Shown here in pieces: positions 19,140-27,443 of a stretch of 34,686 bases of DNA. Source of the stretch: JBBIPZ01 sp037442505 [NCBI: Deltaproteobacteria bacterium] (GTDB taxonomy: Bacteria; CALINM01). Position 1 is the stretch's first letter. Each line of letters opens with the position of its first letter. Both the position numbers and the translations under genes were made by a program. The stretch is taken from NCBI GenBank assembly GCA_037442505.1, contig JBBIPZ010000023.1, positions 1 through 34,686 of the forward strand, written 5' to 3'. The notes under the pieces are model-generated. The model was not told the origin of the DNA, did no database searches, and was given only the letters and a program-made list of their open reading frames with translations.

Positions 19140-19175
19140 TTTTCAAATATTTGTAAGCTCACAACGTTTTGAAAA
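19140..19175 (+). promoter_or_regulatory. Inverted repeat, possible enhancer site upstream of livK
   Basis: TTTTCAAA (19140-19147) and TTTGAAAA (19168-19175) are perfect inverted arms 20 bases apart, and CAAATATTTG (19144-19153) is itself a perfect ten-base palindrome. The centre is about 150 bases upstream of the predicted sigma-54 start, a usual distance for an enhancer-binding regulator. It also abuts repeat copy 3, so it could instead belong to that repeat element. Confidence 0.3.
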
Positions 19176-19177
19176 AA

Positions 19178-19196
19178 GGGGACAGGTCTATTATTT
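19178..19196 (+). repeat. Interspersed 19-base repeat, copy 3
   Basis: GGGGACAGGTCTATTATTT, one mismatch to copy 1 (reverse orientation) and two to three to copy 2. It directly follows an inverted-repeat arm at 19168-19175. The copies resemble a dispersed non-autonomous element or its ends rather than a gene. Confidence 0.75.
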
Positions 19197-19264
19197 TTGA
19201 ATTTCTTGCCAACAGGGACCGGGAATGTTCACGCCAGTGTAAAAAAGTTTTCAAATGGCTTTTT

Positions 19265-19293
19265 TTGTTTGTTAATCAATTTTTTGGTATAAT
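19265..19293 (+). promoter_or_regulatory. Sigma-70-like promoter before livK
   Basis: A perfect -10 TATAAT (19288-19293) lies 17 bases after TTGTTT (19265-19270), which matches only the first half of the -35 consensus. It overlaps the -24/-12 element at 19285-19300, so the two polymerase forms would compete for the site if both are real. Confidence 0.5.
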
Positions 19294-19300
19294 AGTTGCA
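19285..19300 (+). promoter_or_regulatory. Sigma-54 -24/-12 element before livK
   Basis: TGGTATAATAGTTGCA matches the consensus TGGCACG-N4-TTGCW at 9 of 12 informative bases, with GG (19286-19287) and GC (19298-19299) exactly ten bases apart and a perfect TTGCA. The start would be near 19311, with AAGGAGG (19324-19330) and the livK ATG at 19339 well placed. A sigma-54 activator gene ends just upstream. Confidence 0.6.
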
Positions 19301-19338
19301 TATATAAAAAACCATTTTATTTTAAGGAGGGTGTATTT

Positions 19339-20535
19339 ATGAAAAAAGTAGTTTTAGCCTTTTTAGCGTTACTCCTACTTTCGTATGGAGCAAAAGCACA
19401 CGCAGATGAAATTGTGTTTGGTGCAGCTTTGTCTCTGACAGGCAAACTTGCCAAAGAAGGAAATCTTGTAAAGAGTGGTTACGAACTTTGGAAAGAAATG
19501 GTTAACAAAAAGGGTGGTATCAAGATCGGCAACAAGAAATACAAGGTCAACATTAAGTACTATGACGATGAAAGTGATCCTAACAGAGGCGCTAAGTTGG
19601 TAGAAAAGCTAATCACGGAAGACAAAATTAAATTGATACTAGGACCTTATGGAAGCGAATCTGTTTTTGCTACCAGTGCGATAACTGAAAAGTATGGTGC
19701 ACTTATGGTGCAGGGTGGTGCAGCAGCTGACAAGCTATACACAAGGGGATTTAAAAACCTTTTTGGTATTTATACCGTAGCCACAGAGTATATGGACGAT
19801 ATATTAGAAATGTTGAGAAATAAATCACCTAAACCTGCTACAGTTGCGATAATTTATTCTAATGACCTATTTTCTGCACAAGTAGCTCAAGGTGCAAAAA
19901 AATCTGCAGAAAAGTATGGCTACAATGTTGTTCTTTACAAAGATTATCCTAAAGGTACTCAGGACCTTTCTACAGTAATTGTTGAAATTAAAGGCAAAAA
20001 CCCCGATATTATACTTGGTTGTGGACATTTTCAGGATACAATCGTGATAGTGAAACAGAGCAAGGATTATAAAGTTAATCCTAAAGCTCTCGCATTTTCT
20101 GTAGGCCCAGCACTTCCTGACTTTGTTGATTCTTTAAAGTCAGATGCAGAGAACGTGTTGGGTGCAGCACAATGGACAACTACACTTAAGTATAAAGACC
20201 CTGTCTTTGGTTCAAATACTGAGTTTGTTAAGGCATATAAGGCAAAGTATAAAGAAGATCCAGCATATCATGCGGCAGGTGGAGCAGCTGCAGGCGTTAT
20301 CTTTCAAAGAGCTATCGAGAAGGCTGGCACAAAGGATGATATTGCAAAAATCAGGACGGCTCTAAGTAACTATAGCGAAGAGACTCTTTACGGAAAAATA
20401 AAGTTTGACCAGACTGGAAAGGTTGTTGGTAAAGGCATGGCTGTAATACAGATACAAAATAGAAGTCAGAGGACTGTATACCCAGAGGCTGTTGCAGAGT
20501 CTAAGGCAGTTTATCCAAAACCAGCATGGAAGTAA
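19339..20535 (+). CDS. livK: Liv-type ABC transporter periplasmic binding protein
   Basis: The extracytoplasmic receptor of a HAAT-family importer. A 22-residue signal peptide (MKKVVLAFLALLLL then AKAHA before DE) leads to a mature protein of about 376 residues starting IVFGAALSLTGKLAKEG, the ligand-loop start of type I periplasmic binding proteins. GPYGSESVFATSAI and FGIYTVATEYMDD are further family landmarks. Relatives bind branched-chain amino acids, amides, urea or aromatic acids, so the name is positional. The malic enzyme at the end of the operon and the carboxylate-type sensor kinase upstream hint at an organic acid instead. AAGGAGG is a strong ribosome binding site. A hairpin after the gene probably lets it be expressed above the membrane genes. 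Confidence 0.9.
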   Translation: MKKVVLAFLALLLLSYGAKAHADEIVFGAALSLTGKLAKEGNLVKSGYELWKEMVNKKGGIKIGNKKYKVNIKYYDDESDPNRGAKLVEKLITEDKIKLILGPYGSESVFATSAITEKYGALMVQGGAAADKLYTRGFKNLFGIYTVATEYMDDILEMLRNKSPKPATVAIIYSNDLFSAQVAQGAKKSAEKYGYNVVLYKDYPKGTQDLSTVIVEIKGKNPDIILGCGHFQDTIVIVKQSKDYKVNPKALAFSVGPALPDFVDSLKSDAENVLGAAQWTTTLKYKDPVFGSNTEFVKAYKAKYKEDPAYHAAGGAAAGVIFQRAIEKAGTKDDIAKIRTALSNYSEETLYGKIKFDQTGKVVGKGMAVIQIQNRSQRTVYPEAVAESKAVYPKPAWK

Positions 20536-20550
20536 ATCGCATATAGTTTT

Positions 20551-20577
20551 AAAGGGTGAGGCTTTGCCTTACCCTTT
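20551..20577 (+). promoter_or_regulatory. Intercistronic hairpin between livK and livH
   Basis: AAAGGGTGAGGC (20551-20562), loop TTT, GCCTTACCCTTT (20566-20577): a 12-pair stem with a single G-U pair. Only four T follow, so it is at most a partial terminator. A stem here would protect the livK message and reduce read-through into livH, as in other binding-protein operons. Confidence 0.65.
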
Positions 20578-20606
20578 TCATTCAACACTATCTTACGAGG
20601 TATCTT

Positions 20607-21485
20607 ATGATAATTTTGCAGATATTGGTTAACGGATTTTTGTTAGGTGGATTTTATACACTTATTGGGGTAGGCTTTACCCTTGTCTGGGGTGTTACTA
20701 ATATTATAAATCTTGCACACGGCGCTATTGCTTTACTTGGTGCATACATTACTTATTTTATTTTTCAGTATTGGCACCTAGACCCTTTTGTCACGCTTCC
20801 AGTAAGCTTTTTATCAATGTTTCTTTTTGGTTATGTTTTACAACGCTATTTAATGAATCTGGTTGTGAAAGCCCAAATTTTTATGTTGCTGATACTCACA
20901 TTTGGGCTTGAGATATTTTTAGTCAACTTTATGACAACGTTTTTTTCTGCGGATTTTAAGTCGGTTACACCCGACTATGCAGGCAGCAGTCTTGTGTTAG
21001 GTGATATTGTGATACCCTATATAAGATTGGGTGTTTTTGCTATATGTGTGATAGTAACGCTTCTGATGAGTTTTTTCCTGGATAGGACTTGGACGGGTAA
21101 GGCTATCAAAGCTACATCCCTTGATATAGAGGCTGCAATGATGTCAGGCATTAACCCGGCAAAAATTTATGCGCTAACATTTGCATTTGGCTCAGGACTT
21201 GCGGGGCTTTCTGGTTCTCTTCTATCCTTGACGCAGGCTTTTTCTCCAAATATTGCAGGTGGGTTGACTTTGAGGGCTTTTATAGTCAGCATTTTAGGTG
21301 GCTTAGGGCGTATAGAAGGTGCATTTTTGGGTGGTTTAGTTTTAGGAGTTGTTGAAACAATGAGTTCGTATGTTATTGGTGAGAGTTACAAAAATGCAAT
21401 AGCTTTCGGCTTGATGGTGTTAATGCTTATTATTAAACCTTCGGGACTTTTGGGCAGAAAATATTATGCGGAGGTTAAACACTAA
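20607..21485 (+). CDS. livH: Liv-type ABC transporter permease LivH
   Basis: The first of two inner-membrane permeases of the importer. About 292 residues with roughly eight hydrophobic segments, beginning ILQILVNGFLLGGFYTLIGVGFTL and containing the conserved NLAHGAIALLGAY and, near the C-terminus, LGGLGRIEGAFLGGLVLG, the loop that contacts the ATPases. The ATG at 20607 is preferred, with ACGAGG (20595-20600) six bases upstream; an in-frame ATT/ATG-less extension back to 20556 would begin inside the livK-livH hairpin. Its TAA shares one base with the ATG of livM. Confidence 0.93.
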   Translation: MIILQILVNGFLLGGFYTLIGVGFTLVWGVTNIINLAHGAIALLGAYITYFIFQYWHLDPFVTLPVSFLSMFLFGYVLQRYLMNLVVKAQIFMLLILTFGLEIFLVNFMTTFFSADFKSVTPDYAGSSLVLGDIVIPYIRLGVFAICVIVTLLMSFFLDRTWTGKAIKATSLDIEAAMMSGINPAKIYALTFAFGSGLAGLSGSLLSLTQAFSPNIAGGLTLRAFIVSILGGLGRIEGAFLGGLVLGVVETMSSYVIGESYKNAIAFGLMVLMLIIKPSGLLGRKYYAEVKH

Positions 21486-22444
21486 TGCTGATTAAAAAAC
21501 TCTTTTTATTTTTAATTTTTCTTTTGATTCTGGTGTTTTTACCGTTTGTAATATCAGGTTACTGGTTACGCGTTTTAACCCAAACCTTTCTTTTTGCCGC
21601 TATTGCAACAGGAAGCAACATTATTATAGGATACACAGGATACCCTGCGTTTGGTAATATAGCCTTTTTTGGCGTCGGCGCCTATGTTACAGGTGTTCTT
21701 ATGACAAAATATGAGATGGGCTTTTTAGCAACACTACCATTTAGTGCTTTAGCTGGAATCATTTTAGCCTCTATACTTGGTATACCAATTTTAAGATTGA
21801 AAGGACATTATTTTGCTATTGCCACTGTTGGCATTATGGAAACTATAAGAGAGCTTGTTGATAATATGACAGAACTAACAGGTGGAGGACTCGGGCTTAC
21901 GCTACCAATTATGCAGGGTGAGCCAGAGTTTATTTACAAATATTTTTATTTTGCCATGCTTATTTGTCTCGTTTTTGCCCTTCTGATTTCGTTTGTAGTT
22001 TCAAAAATTAAGTTGGGATATGCTTTAAAGGCAATCAGGGTAGATGAAGATGCTGCAAGCGTTATGGGCATAAATACACCACTGTATAAAACCGCTGCAT
22101 GGGCAGTTAGTGCTGCGATAGTAGGCGTCTGCGGAGGAATTTATGCTTACTGGCTTAGTTATATAGATCCGCATACAGTTTTTGTAGGAACATATTCTGT
22201 TAAGATGTTTGCTATGATACTCTTGGGCGGTGGTACAACGGTGATTGGACCGATGTTGGGTGCTTTTATCCTTGAACTTATCTCAGAAGTAGTGTGGAGT
22301 AAATTTATAGCTATTCACGGTATGGTTCTGGGGCTTCTTATCATTTTTATCATTCTATTTTTGCCAAAGGGGCTTTTTGAGACCTTTAAAGGCGGTTTTA
22401 GTTTTAAAAAGCTTTTCAGCAATTTGAGAGAAAACAAACTTTAA
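21485..22444 (+). CDS. livM: Liv-type ABC transporter permease LivM
   Basis: The second inner-membrane permease, 319 residues, with an N-terminal hydrophobic stretch (LFLFLIFLLILVFLPFVI) and further segments. Landmarks are NIIIGYTGYPAFGNIAFFG near residue 45, LRLKGHYFAIATVG, and the ATPase-contact loop ILLGGGTTVIGPMLGAFIL near the C-terminus. It pairs with LivH to form the membrane channel. The start overlaps the livH stop by one base, and livG follows after ten bases with AAGGGG as ribosome binding site. Confidence 0.93.
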   Translation: MLIKKLFLFLIFLLILVFLPFVISGYWLRVLTQTFLFAAIATGSNIIIGYTGYPAFGNIAFFGVGAYVTGVLMTKYEMGFLATLPFSALAGIILASILGIPILRLKGHYFAIATVGIMETIRELVDNMTELTGGGLGLTLPIMQGEPEFIYKYFYFAMLICLVFALLISFVVSKIKLGYALKAIRVDEDAASVMGINTPLYKTAAWAVSAAIVGVCGGIYAYWLSYIDPHTVFVGTYSVKMFAMILLGGGTTVIGPMLGAFILELISEVVWSKFIAIHGMVLGLLIIFIILFLPKGLFETFKGGFSFKKLFSNLRENKL

Positions 22445-22454
22445 GGGGAATATT

Positions 22455-23192
22455 ATGGTGTTACTGGAAGCTAAAAATGTTGCCAAAAGTTATGGTGGTC
22501 TTAAGGTTCTAACTGACGTGACGTTTAATGTAAATAAAGGCGAAATTGTAGGAATTATTGGCCCTAATGGCGCTGGTAAAACAACATTTATGAATCTCGT
22601 TTCACGGCTGACAAACATAACAGGCGGTGTAATCAATTATAAAGGACAACCTATCAATAATAAAAAGCCACATGAAATTGCAAAACTTGGCATTGCAAGG
22701 ACGTTTCAGGTTGTAAAACCATTTGGAGGTCTTTCTGTTCTTGAGAATGTAATGGTTGGTGCCTTTTATGGCAAAAGAAACGTAAATTCCAAAAAAGAGT
22801 CGATGGAAGTTGCTGAAGAAGCATTAAAAGTTGTTGGACTTGAAGATGTAAGGCATAAAGACCCCCGGATTTTACCTCTTGCAAAGCGTAAAAAATTAGA
22901 AGTTGCAAGGGCTCTGGCGATGGGACCAGATTTGTTGCTTTTGGACGAAGTAATGGCAGGACTTGGTGCTAAAGAACTTAATGATATGATGACAGAAATT
23001 ATTAAGCTTAAAGAAAAAGGCATAACGATTATTGCTATAGAACATGTTATGAAGGCGATAATGGGTATTTCTGACAGGATAGTTGTCTTGCATTTAGGAA
23101 AACTTATTTGCGAAGGGACTCCGCAAGAGGTGGTAAAAAATCCAGCCGTTATTGAGGCTTATTTAGGTTCAAAATACGCAAAAAAGGAGTAA
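22455..23192 (+). CDS. livG: Liv-type ABC transporter ATPase LivG
   Basis: One of two cytoplasmic ATPases driving the importer; 245 residues. Walker A is GPNGAGKTT (residues 36-44), Walker B LLLLDEVMAGL. The signature helix reads LPLAKRKKLEVARAL, without the LSGGQ core; LivG proteins commonly vary here, though this copy has neither glycine nor glutamine at the core. RTFQVVKPFGGLSVLENV is the typical Q-loop region of LivG and distinguishes it from LivF. The gene is followed by livF after three bases, and the livF ribosome binding site AAGGAG is the end of livG. Confidence 0.93.
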   Translation: MVLLEAKNVAKSYGGLKVLTDVTFNVNKGEIVGIIGPNGAGKTTFMNLVSRLTNITGGVINYKGQPINNKKPHEIAKLGIARTFQVVKPFGGLSVLENVMVGAFYGKRNVNSKKESMEVAEEALKVVGLEDVRHKDPRILPLAKRKKLEVARALAMGPDLLLLDEVMAGLGAKELNDMMTEIIKLKEKGITIIAIEHVMKAIMGISDRIVVLHLGKLICEGTPQEVVKNPAVIEAYLGSKYAKKE

Positions 23193-23195
23193 TGC

Positions 23196-23900
23196 ATGGC
23201 TCTTTTAGAGGTGAAAAATTTAAATACAGGATATGGCGATTTACAGATACTAAGGGATATTAATTTAGTTGTTGAAAAAGGCGAAATTGTATCACTTTTG
23301 GGTTCTAACGGTGCTGGCAAGACAACCTTTATGAGAACTGTTTTTGGCTTGAATAGGGTCTGGAGTGGAGAAATCATTGTTAATGGTGAAAATGTTGCAA
23401 ATCAATCTTCCACCAAAGTTGTTAGCTCCGGTCTTAGCATTGTTCCTGAAGGTAGAAGACTTTTTGCAGGCATGACAGTTACAGATAATCTCGAGATGGG
23501 GGCTTTTACAAATAGAAAATCTATTAAAGAAAGAATCGAAATGATATTTTCTATTTTCCCTCGTCTTTATGAGAGACGCAATCATCTTGCTGGCGATCTT
23601 TCTGGAGGAGAACAGCAGATGGTTGCGATTGGAAGGGCGTTAATGAACAATCCTAAGGTTTTGCTGATAGATGAGTTTTCCTTGGGCTTAGCGCCGACTG
23701 TTGTTGAAAATCTTGTAAAAGTAGTTCAAAACATTCACGAAAATGGAGTGAGTATTCTTATTGTGGAACAGGATGTTCAGATGGTGCTTGAGCTAAGCCA
23801 CAGAGCCTATGTTATGGAAACAGGTAGTATAGTTTTAACAGGTGAATCTAAGGAACTCATCAATAATTCTAAAATTAAAGAGGCGTATTTAGGCATCTAA
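23196..23900 (+). CDS. livF: Liv-type ABC transporter ATPase LivF
   Basis: The second ATPase, 234 residues, with Walker A GSNGAGKTT, a full signature LSGGEQQMVAIGRALM and Walker B LLIDEFSLGLAP. YGDLQILRDINL at the start and IVPEGRRLFAGMTVTDNLEMGAF are typical of LivF. With a degenerate LivG signature, the canonical signature of LivF would make the two ATP sites unequal. The malic enzyme starts 11 bases after the stop, with AAGGAG before its ATG, so it belongs to the same transcript. Confidence 0.94.
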   Translation: MALLEVKNLNTGYGDLQILRDINLVVEKGEIVSLLGSNGAGKTTFMRTVFGLNRVWSGEIIVNGENVANQSSTKVVSSGLSIVPEGRRLFAGMTVTDNLEMGAFTNRKSIKERIEMIFSIFPRLYERRNHLAGDLSGGEQQMVAIGRALMNNPKVLLIDEFSLGLAPTVVENLVKVVQNIHENGVSILIVEQDVQMVLELSHRAYVMETGSIVLTGESKELINNSKIKEAYLGI

Positions 23901-23911
23901 AGGAGATTTTT

Positions 23912-25318
23912 ATGTTGAAACCAACGCCAAGCTTTAGCGTTACTGTTCGCGTAGAGTATCCAAATGTTGTAGGAATGCTTGGAAAGCTTACATCTCTAAT
24001 TGGTGAGTCAGGAGGTGACATAGGATCTATTGACATAGTTAAGATAAGCAAAAACACAATTACAAGGGATATAACCTTTTCCGGTGCAAACGAAGAACAT
24101 GTTCACAAAATAGTTGATGTCATTAAAGGCATAGAAAACGTTAAGGTTAAGCATGTTACAGACAAAACCTTTGCTGTTCATCATGGCGGCAAAATTTCTA
24201 TTCAGTTAAAGCATAACATTAACACAAGGGATGATTTATCAATGGTTTACACACCAGGAGTTGCAAGGGTGTGTATGGATATTTACAAAAATCCAAAACA
24301 TGTGTACAACTTTACTATAAAAGGCAACGCTGTAGCAATTGTCACAGATGGAACTGCAGTTCTTGGGCTTGGTAATATTGGCCCTTATGCTGCATTACCT
24401 GTTATGGAAGGCAAGGCTATGCTTTTTAAGCAGTTTGCTGATGTTGATGCCTACCCGATATGTATTAACACAACAGAGACAGATGAGATAATAAAAACTG
24501 TCAAACTGATTTCTCCTGTATTTGGTGGTATTAATTTAGAGGACATCTCTGCCCCTCGTTGCTTCGAAATTGAGGAGAGATTGAGAAAAGAACTTGATAT
24601 ACCTGTGTTTCATGATGATCAGCATGGCACTGCGGTGGTGGTGCTTGCTGCGTTATACAATGCCTTAAAATTGGTTAAAAAGGAGATTGATAAAATTAAA
24701 GTAGTTGTTTCTGGTGCTGGTGCTGCAGGGCTTGCTTGTGTTAAGCTTCTTATTTATGCAGGTGTTGATGCTGGTAAAATTATTGTTTGCGACAGTAAAG
24801 GAAGTATTTATGATGGTAGAGAGAAAGGGATGAACAACTACAAGGTAGAGATTGCAAAAATCACTAATAAACAAATGATAAAAGGCACTGTGCATGACGC
24901 ATTAAAAGGTGTTGATGTGTTTATAGGCACTTCTGGACCGGGGCTTCTTACAGGAGAGGACATAAAAAATATGGCTTCAGATGCCATAGTGTTTGCTATG
25001 GCAAACCCAGTTCCTGAGATTATGCCAGAAGAAGCTGTTCCATATGCAAGGATTATTGCCACTGGAAGATCTGACTATCCAAACCAGATAAACAATGTGC
25101 TTTGCTTCCCTGGCTTTTTTAGGGGCTTGCTTGATTCAAAGGCAAAAACTGTAACTTATGAAATGAAGATCGCCGCCGCACAGGCAATAGCGTCTTTAAT
25201 TAAAACAAACGAACTTAACGAAGATTATATTATTCCATCACCGTTTGATAAAAGAGTACCGAAGGTTGTTGCAAAGGCTGTTGAGACTGTCGTAAAAAAA
25301 AGAAAACTTACAAAATAA
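23912..25318 (+). CDS. ACT-domain malic enzyme
   Basis: Oxidatively decarboxylates malate to pyruvate and CO2 with NAD or NADP. Residues 7-85 form an ACT domain (SVTVRVEYPNVVGMLGKLTS), a small-molecule regulatory fold; the catalytic part follows with Y113 (YTPGVA), K168 (EGKAMLFKQFAD), metal ligands E210-D211 and D236 (HDDQHGTAVV), and the dinucleotide loop GAGAAG (268-273). At 468 residues it is the short bacterial type with an N-terminal ACT domain. Cofactor preference cannot be told. It is the last gene of the livKHMGF transcript, 11 bases after livF, and ends at a strong terminator. This placement suggests that the transported compound is metabolised through malate or C4 acids. Confidence 0.93.
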   Translation: MLKPTPSFSVTVRVEYPNVVGMLGKLTSLIGESGGDIGSIDIVKISKNTITRDITFSGANEEHVHKIVDVIKGIENVKVKHVTDKTFAVHHGGKISIQLKHNINTRDDLSMVYTPGVARVCMDIYKNPKHVYNFTIKGNAVAIVTDGTAVLGLGNIGPYAALPVMEGKAMLFKQFADVDAYPICINTTETDEIIKTVKLISPVFGGINLEDISAPRCFEIEERLRKELDIPVFHDDQHGTAVVVLAALYNALKLVKKEIDKIKVVVSGAGAAGLACVKLLIYAGVDAGKIIVCDSKGSIYDGREKGMNNYKVEIAKITNKQMIKGTVHDALKGVDVFIGTSGPGLLTGEDIKNMASDAIVFAMANPVPEIMPEEAVPYARIIATGRSDYPNQINNVLCFPGFFRGLLDSKAKTVTYEMKIAAAQAIASLIKTNELNEDYIIPSPFDKRVPKVVAKAVETVVKKRKLTK

Positions 25319-25349
25319 AAAAGGGTGCCAGAAGGCACCCTTTTTTTTT
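25317..25349 (+). terminator. Bidirectional intrinsic terminator between malic enzyme and acs
   Basis: GGGTGCC (25323-25329), loop AGAA, GGCACCC (25334-25340), with an A tract before and nine T after. It works for the malic enzyme on the plus strand and for acs on the minus strand, whose stop codon is at 25351-25353. Confidence 0.92.
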
Positions 25350-25350
25350 C

Positions 25351-27342
25351 TTAGATGCCAAATCTCCCCGACTTTTTACCTTCAATAATTATTCCTACTA
25401 CAGTAGGATCTGCAAGTGTTGTTGTATCACCAATATTTTCGAATTCGTTTTCAGCAACTTTTCTTAAAATTCTTCTCATAATCTTGCCACTTCTTGTCTT
25501 TGGCAGATTTGGAACGAAATGGAGTATATCAGGTGTAGCTATAGGTCCAATCTCCTTTCTAACATGCTGAATGAGTTCTTTTCTTAACTCTTCTGAAGCG
25601 GTAAACCCTTCTTTTAATATGACATAAGCGTATATGCCCTGACCTTTAATATCATGGGGCATACCTACAACCGCCGCTTCTGCCACGGATGCATGTGATA
25701 CAAGGGCGCTTTCCACCTCAGCTGTACCAATACGATGACCGGAGACGTTTATAACGTCATCTACACGTCCCATCAACCAGAAGTATCCATCTTCATCCTT
25801 TCTTGCACCGTCACCAGTAAAGTATTTACCTTTAAACATAGTAAAATAAGTTTGTCTAAACCTTTCATGGTCGCCATACACCGTTCTCATCATTCCAGGC
25901 CATGATTTTTCAATAACAAGCTTTCCACCTTCGTTAACGCCAACTTCGTTACCGTTGTCGTCAACAACCTTTGGTACTACACCAAAAAATGGCAAGCCAG
26001 CAGAACCTGGTTTCTGGAAGGAAGCGCCAGGAATTGTAGCTATTAAATGCCCCCCAGTCTCTGTCTGCCACCAGGTATCAACAATAGGGCATTTGTTTCT
26101 GCCTATGTGTGTATTATACCATACCCATGCCTCTGGATTAATTGGCTCACCAACCGTGCCAAGAAGCCTAAGTGAAGATAGATTTCTTCCATTAGGCCAC
26201 TGTTCTCCATCCCTCATCATCGCCCTTATAGCGGTAGGAGCTGTATAGAAAATGTTTACTCCATACTTTTCTACCACTTCCCAGAAACGATCTGGCTTTG
26301 GATAATTTGGTACGCCTTCAAAGACGAAAGAGGTTGCGCCAAAGGCAAGAGGTCCGTAAACGATGTAGCTATGGCCTGTTACCCAACCAATATCAGCTGT
26401 GCACCAGAATAAATCGTTATCTTTGTAGTCAAAAACATACTTGAATGTAGAGGTGACATACAATAAATAACCGCCTGTGGTGTGTAAAACGCCTTTAGGC
26501 TTACCGGTGCTTCCTGACGTATATAGAATAAACAGCGGATCTTCTGCATCCATCTTTTCTGGTTCGCAGTAGTCTTTTAATTCTGGATCTGCCATAAGCT
26601 CATGCCACCAGTAGTCTCTACCTTCTTTCATGTTGACTGGGTTGCCTGTCCTTTTAAAAACAACTACGGTTTTAATTGAAGATGCTTTTGGATCGTTTAA
26701 TGCCTCATCAACATTTTTCTTTAGTGGCACGATCTTGCCTGCTCTTAAACCTTCATCAGCCGTAATTAAAAAGGTTGATTTTGCGTCATCTATACGATCA
26801 ACGATGGACGAAGGGCTGAAACCAGCAAAAATTATGCTATGTATCGCTCCAATCCTTGAGCATGCAAGCATTGCAATTGGAAGTTCCAGTATCATAGGTA
26901 GATAAATTGTTACTCTATCACCTTTCTTAACTCCAAGCTTCTTTAACACGTTAGCAAATCTGTTGACTTCTCTGTAAAGTTGTCCATAAGTTAATGTTCT
27001 GGTTTCGTAATTATCGCCTTCCCAAATTAAAGCAGCCTTATTTCTTCTCCATGTCTTGATATGCCTGTCCAGACAATTGTAGCTAACATTGAGCTTTCCC
27101 CCCTTGAAATACTCAATCTTAGCATTCTCAAAATCATAATTTTCAACCTTCTGCCAATCGGTGCTATACCAGTCAAGCAGTTCCTTAGCCAAATCACCCC
27201 AGAATCCTTCAGGATCATTAACTGAACGATCATAAAGACGTTTGTACTCTTCGTAACTCTTAATATACGCTTGCTCAACAAACTCTTTTGGTGGGTCGAA
27301 TTTTCTCGACTCCTGTTTTAAAGACTCCATCTTTTCTGCCAT
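25351..27342 (-). CDS. acs: Acetyl-CoA synthetase (AMP-forming)
   Basis: Activates acetate to acetyl-CoA through acetyl-AMP. The 663-residue chain has the intact A3 loop [19 protein letters not shown] near 272, the A5 region [11 protein letters not shown] near 424 (the second W closes the acyl pocket to short acids, known from the Salmonella enzyme), the hinge [17 protein letters not shown], and [15 protein letters not shown] near 618, whose Lys is the catalytic residue often controlled by acetylation. Specificity for acetate over propionate is likely but not proven. GGAGGAGGGAG (complement of 27346-27356) precedes the ATG. It is transcribed away from the iclR-type regulator, with which it shares a 262-base control region. 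Confidence 0.94.
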   Translation of the reverse strand: MAEKMESLKQESRKFDPPKEFVEQAYIKSYEEYKRLYDRSVNDPEGFWGDLAKELLDWYSTDWQKVENYDFENAKIEYFKGGKLNVSYNCLDRHIKTWRRNKAALIWEGDNYETRTLTYGQLYREVNRFANVLKKLGVKKGDRVTIYLPMILELPIAMLACSRIGAIHSIIFAGFSPSSIVDRIDDAKSTFLITADEGLRAGKIVPLKKNVDEALNDPKASSIKTVVVFKRTGNPVNMKEGRDYWWHELMADPELKDYCEPEKMDAEDPLFILYTSGSTGKPKGVLHTTGGYLLYVTSTFKYVFDYKDNDLFWCTADIGWVTGHSYIVYGPLAFGATSFVFEGVPNYPKPDRFWEVVEKYGVNIFYTAPTAIRAMMRDGEQWPNGRNLSSLRLLGTVGEPINPEAWVWYNTHIGRNKCPIVDTWWQTETGGHLIATIPGASFQKPGSAGLPFFGVVPKVVDDNGNEVGVNEGGKLVIEKSWPGMMRTVYGDHERFRQTYFTMFKGKYFTGDGARKDEDGYFWLMGRVDDVINVSGHRIGTAEVESALVSHASVAEAAVVGMPHDIKGQGIYAYVILKEGFTASEELRKELIQHVRKEIGPIATPDILHFVPNLPKTRSGKIMRRILRKVAENEFENIGDTTTLADPTVVGIIIEGKKSGRFGI

Positions 27343-27379
27343 AAACTCCCTCCTCCTTTATTTTTGTAAATCATCTTTT

Positions 27380-27408
27380 ATCATATTGAATGTTACTCAG
27401 TCAAGCAA
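27380..27408 (-). promoter_or_regulatory. Possible acs promoter
   Basis: On the minus strand a -10 TATGAT (27385-27380) lies 17 bases after TTGCTT (27408-27403); TTGACT (27404-27399) overlaps the latter but is too close to the same -10. Both halves together are only moderate. Confidence 0.4.
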
Positions 27409-27443
27409 ATTAGTAAAACAAAACGACTTTGTGAAAAAAATAA

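Noticed and set aside
19042-19338. Remnant transposase gene in the gap before livK
   Set aside because: No open frame or motif of a transposase could be recognised; only the short repeats are present.
20556-20606. Longer LivH start
   Set aside because: It begins within the livK-livH hairpin and has no ribosome binding site; ATG 20607 has ACGAGG six bases upstream.
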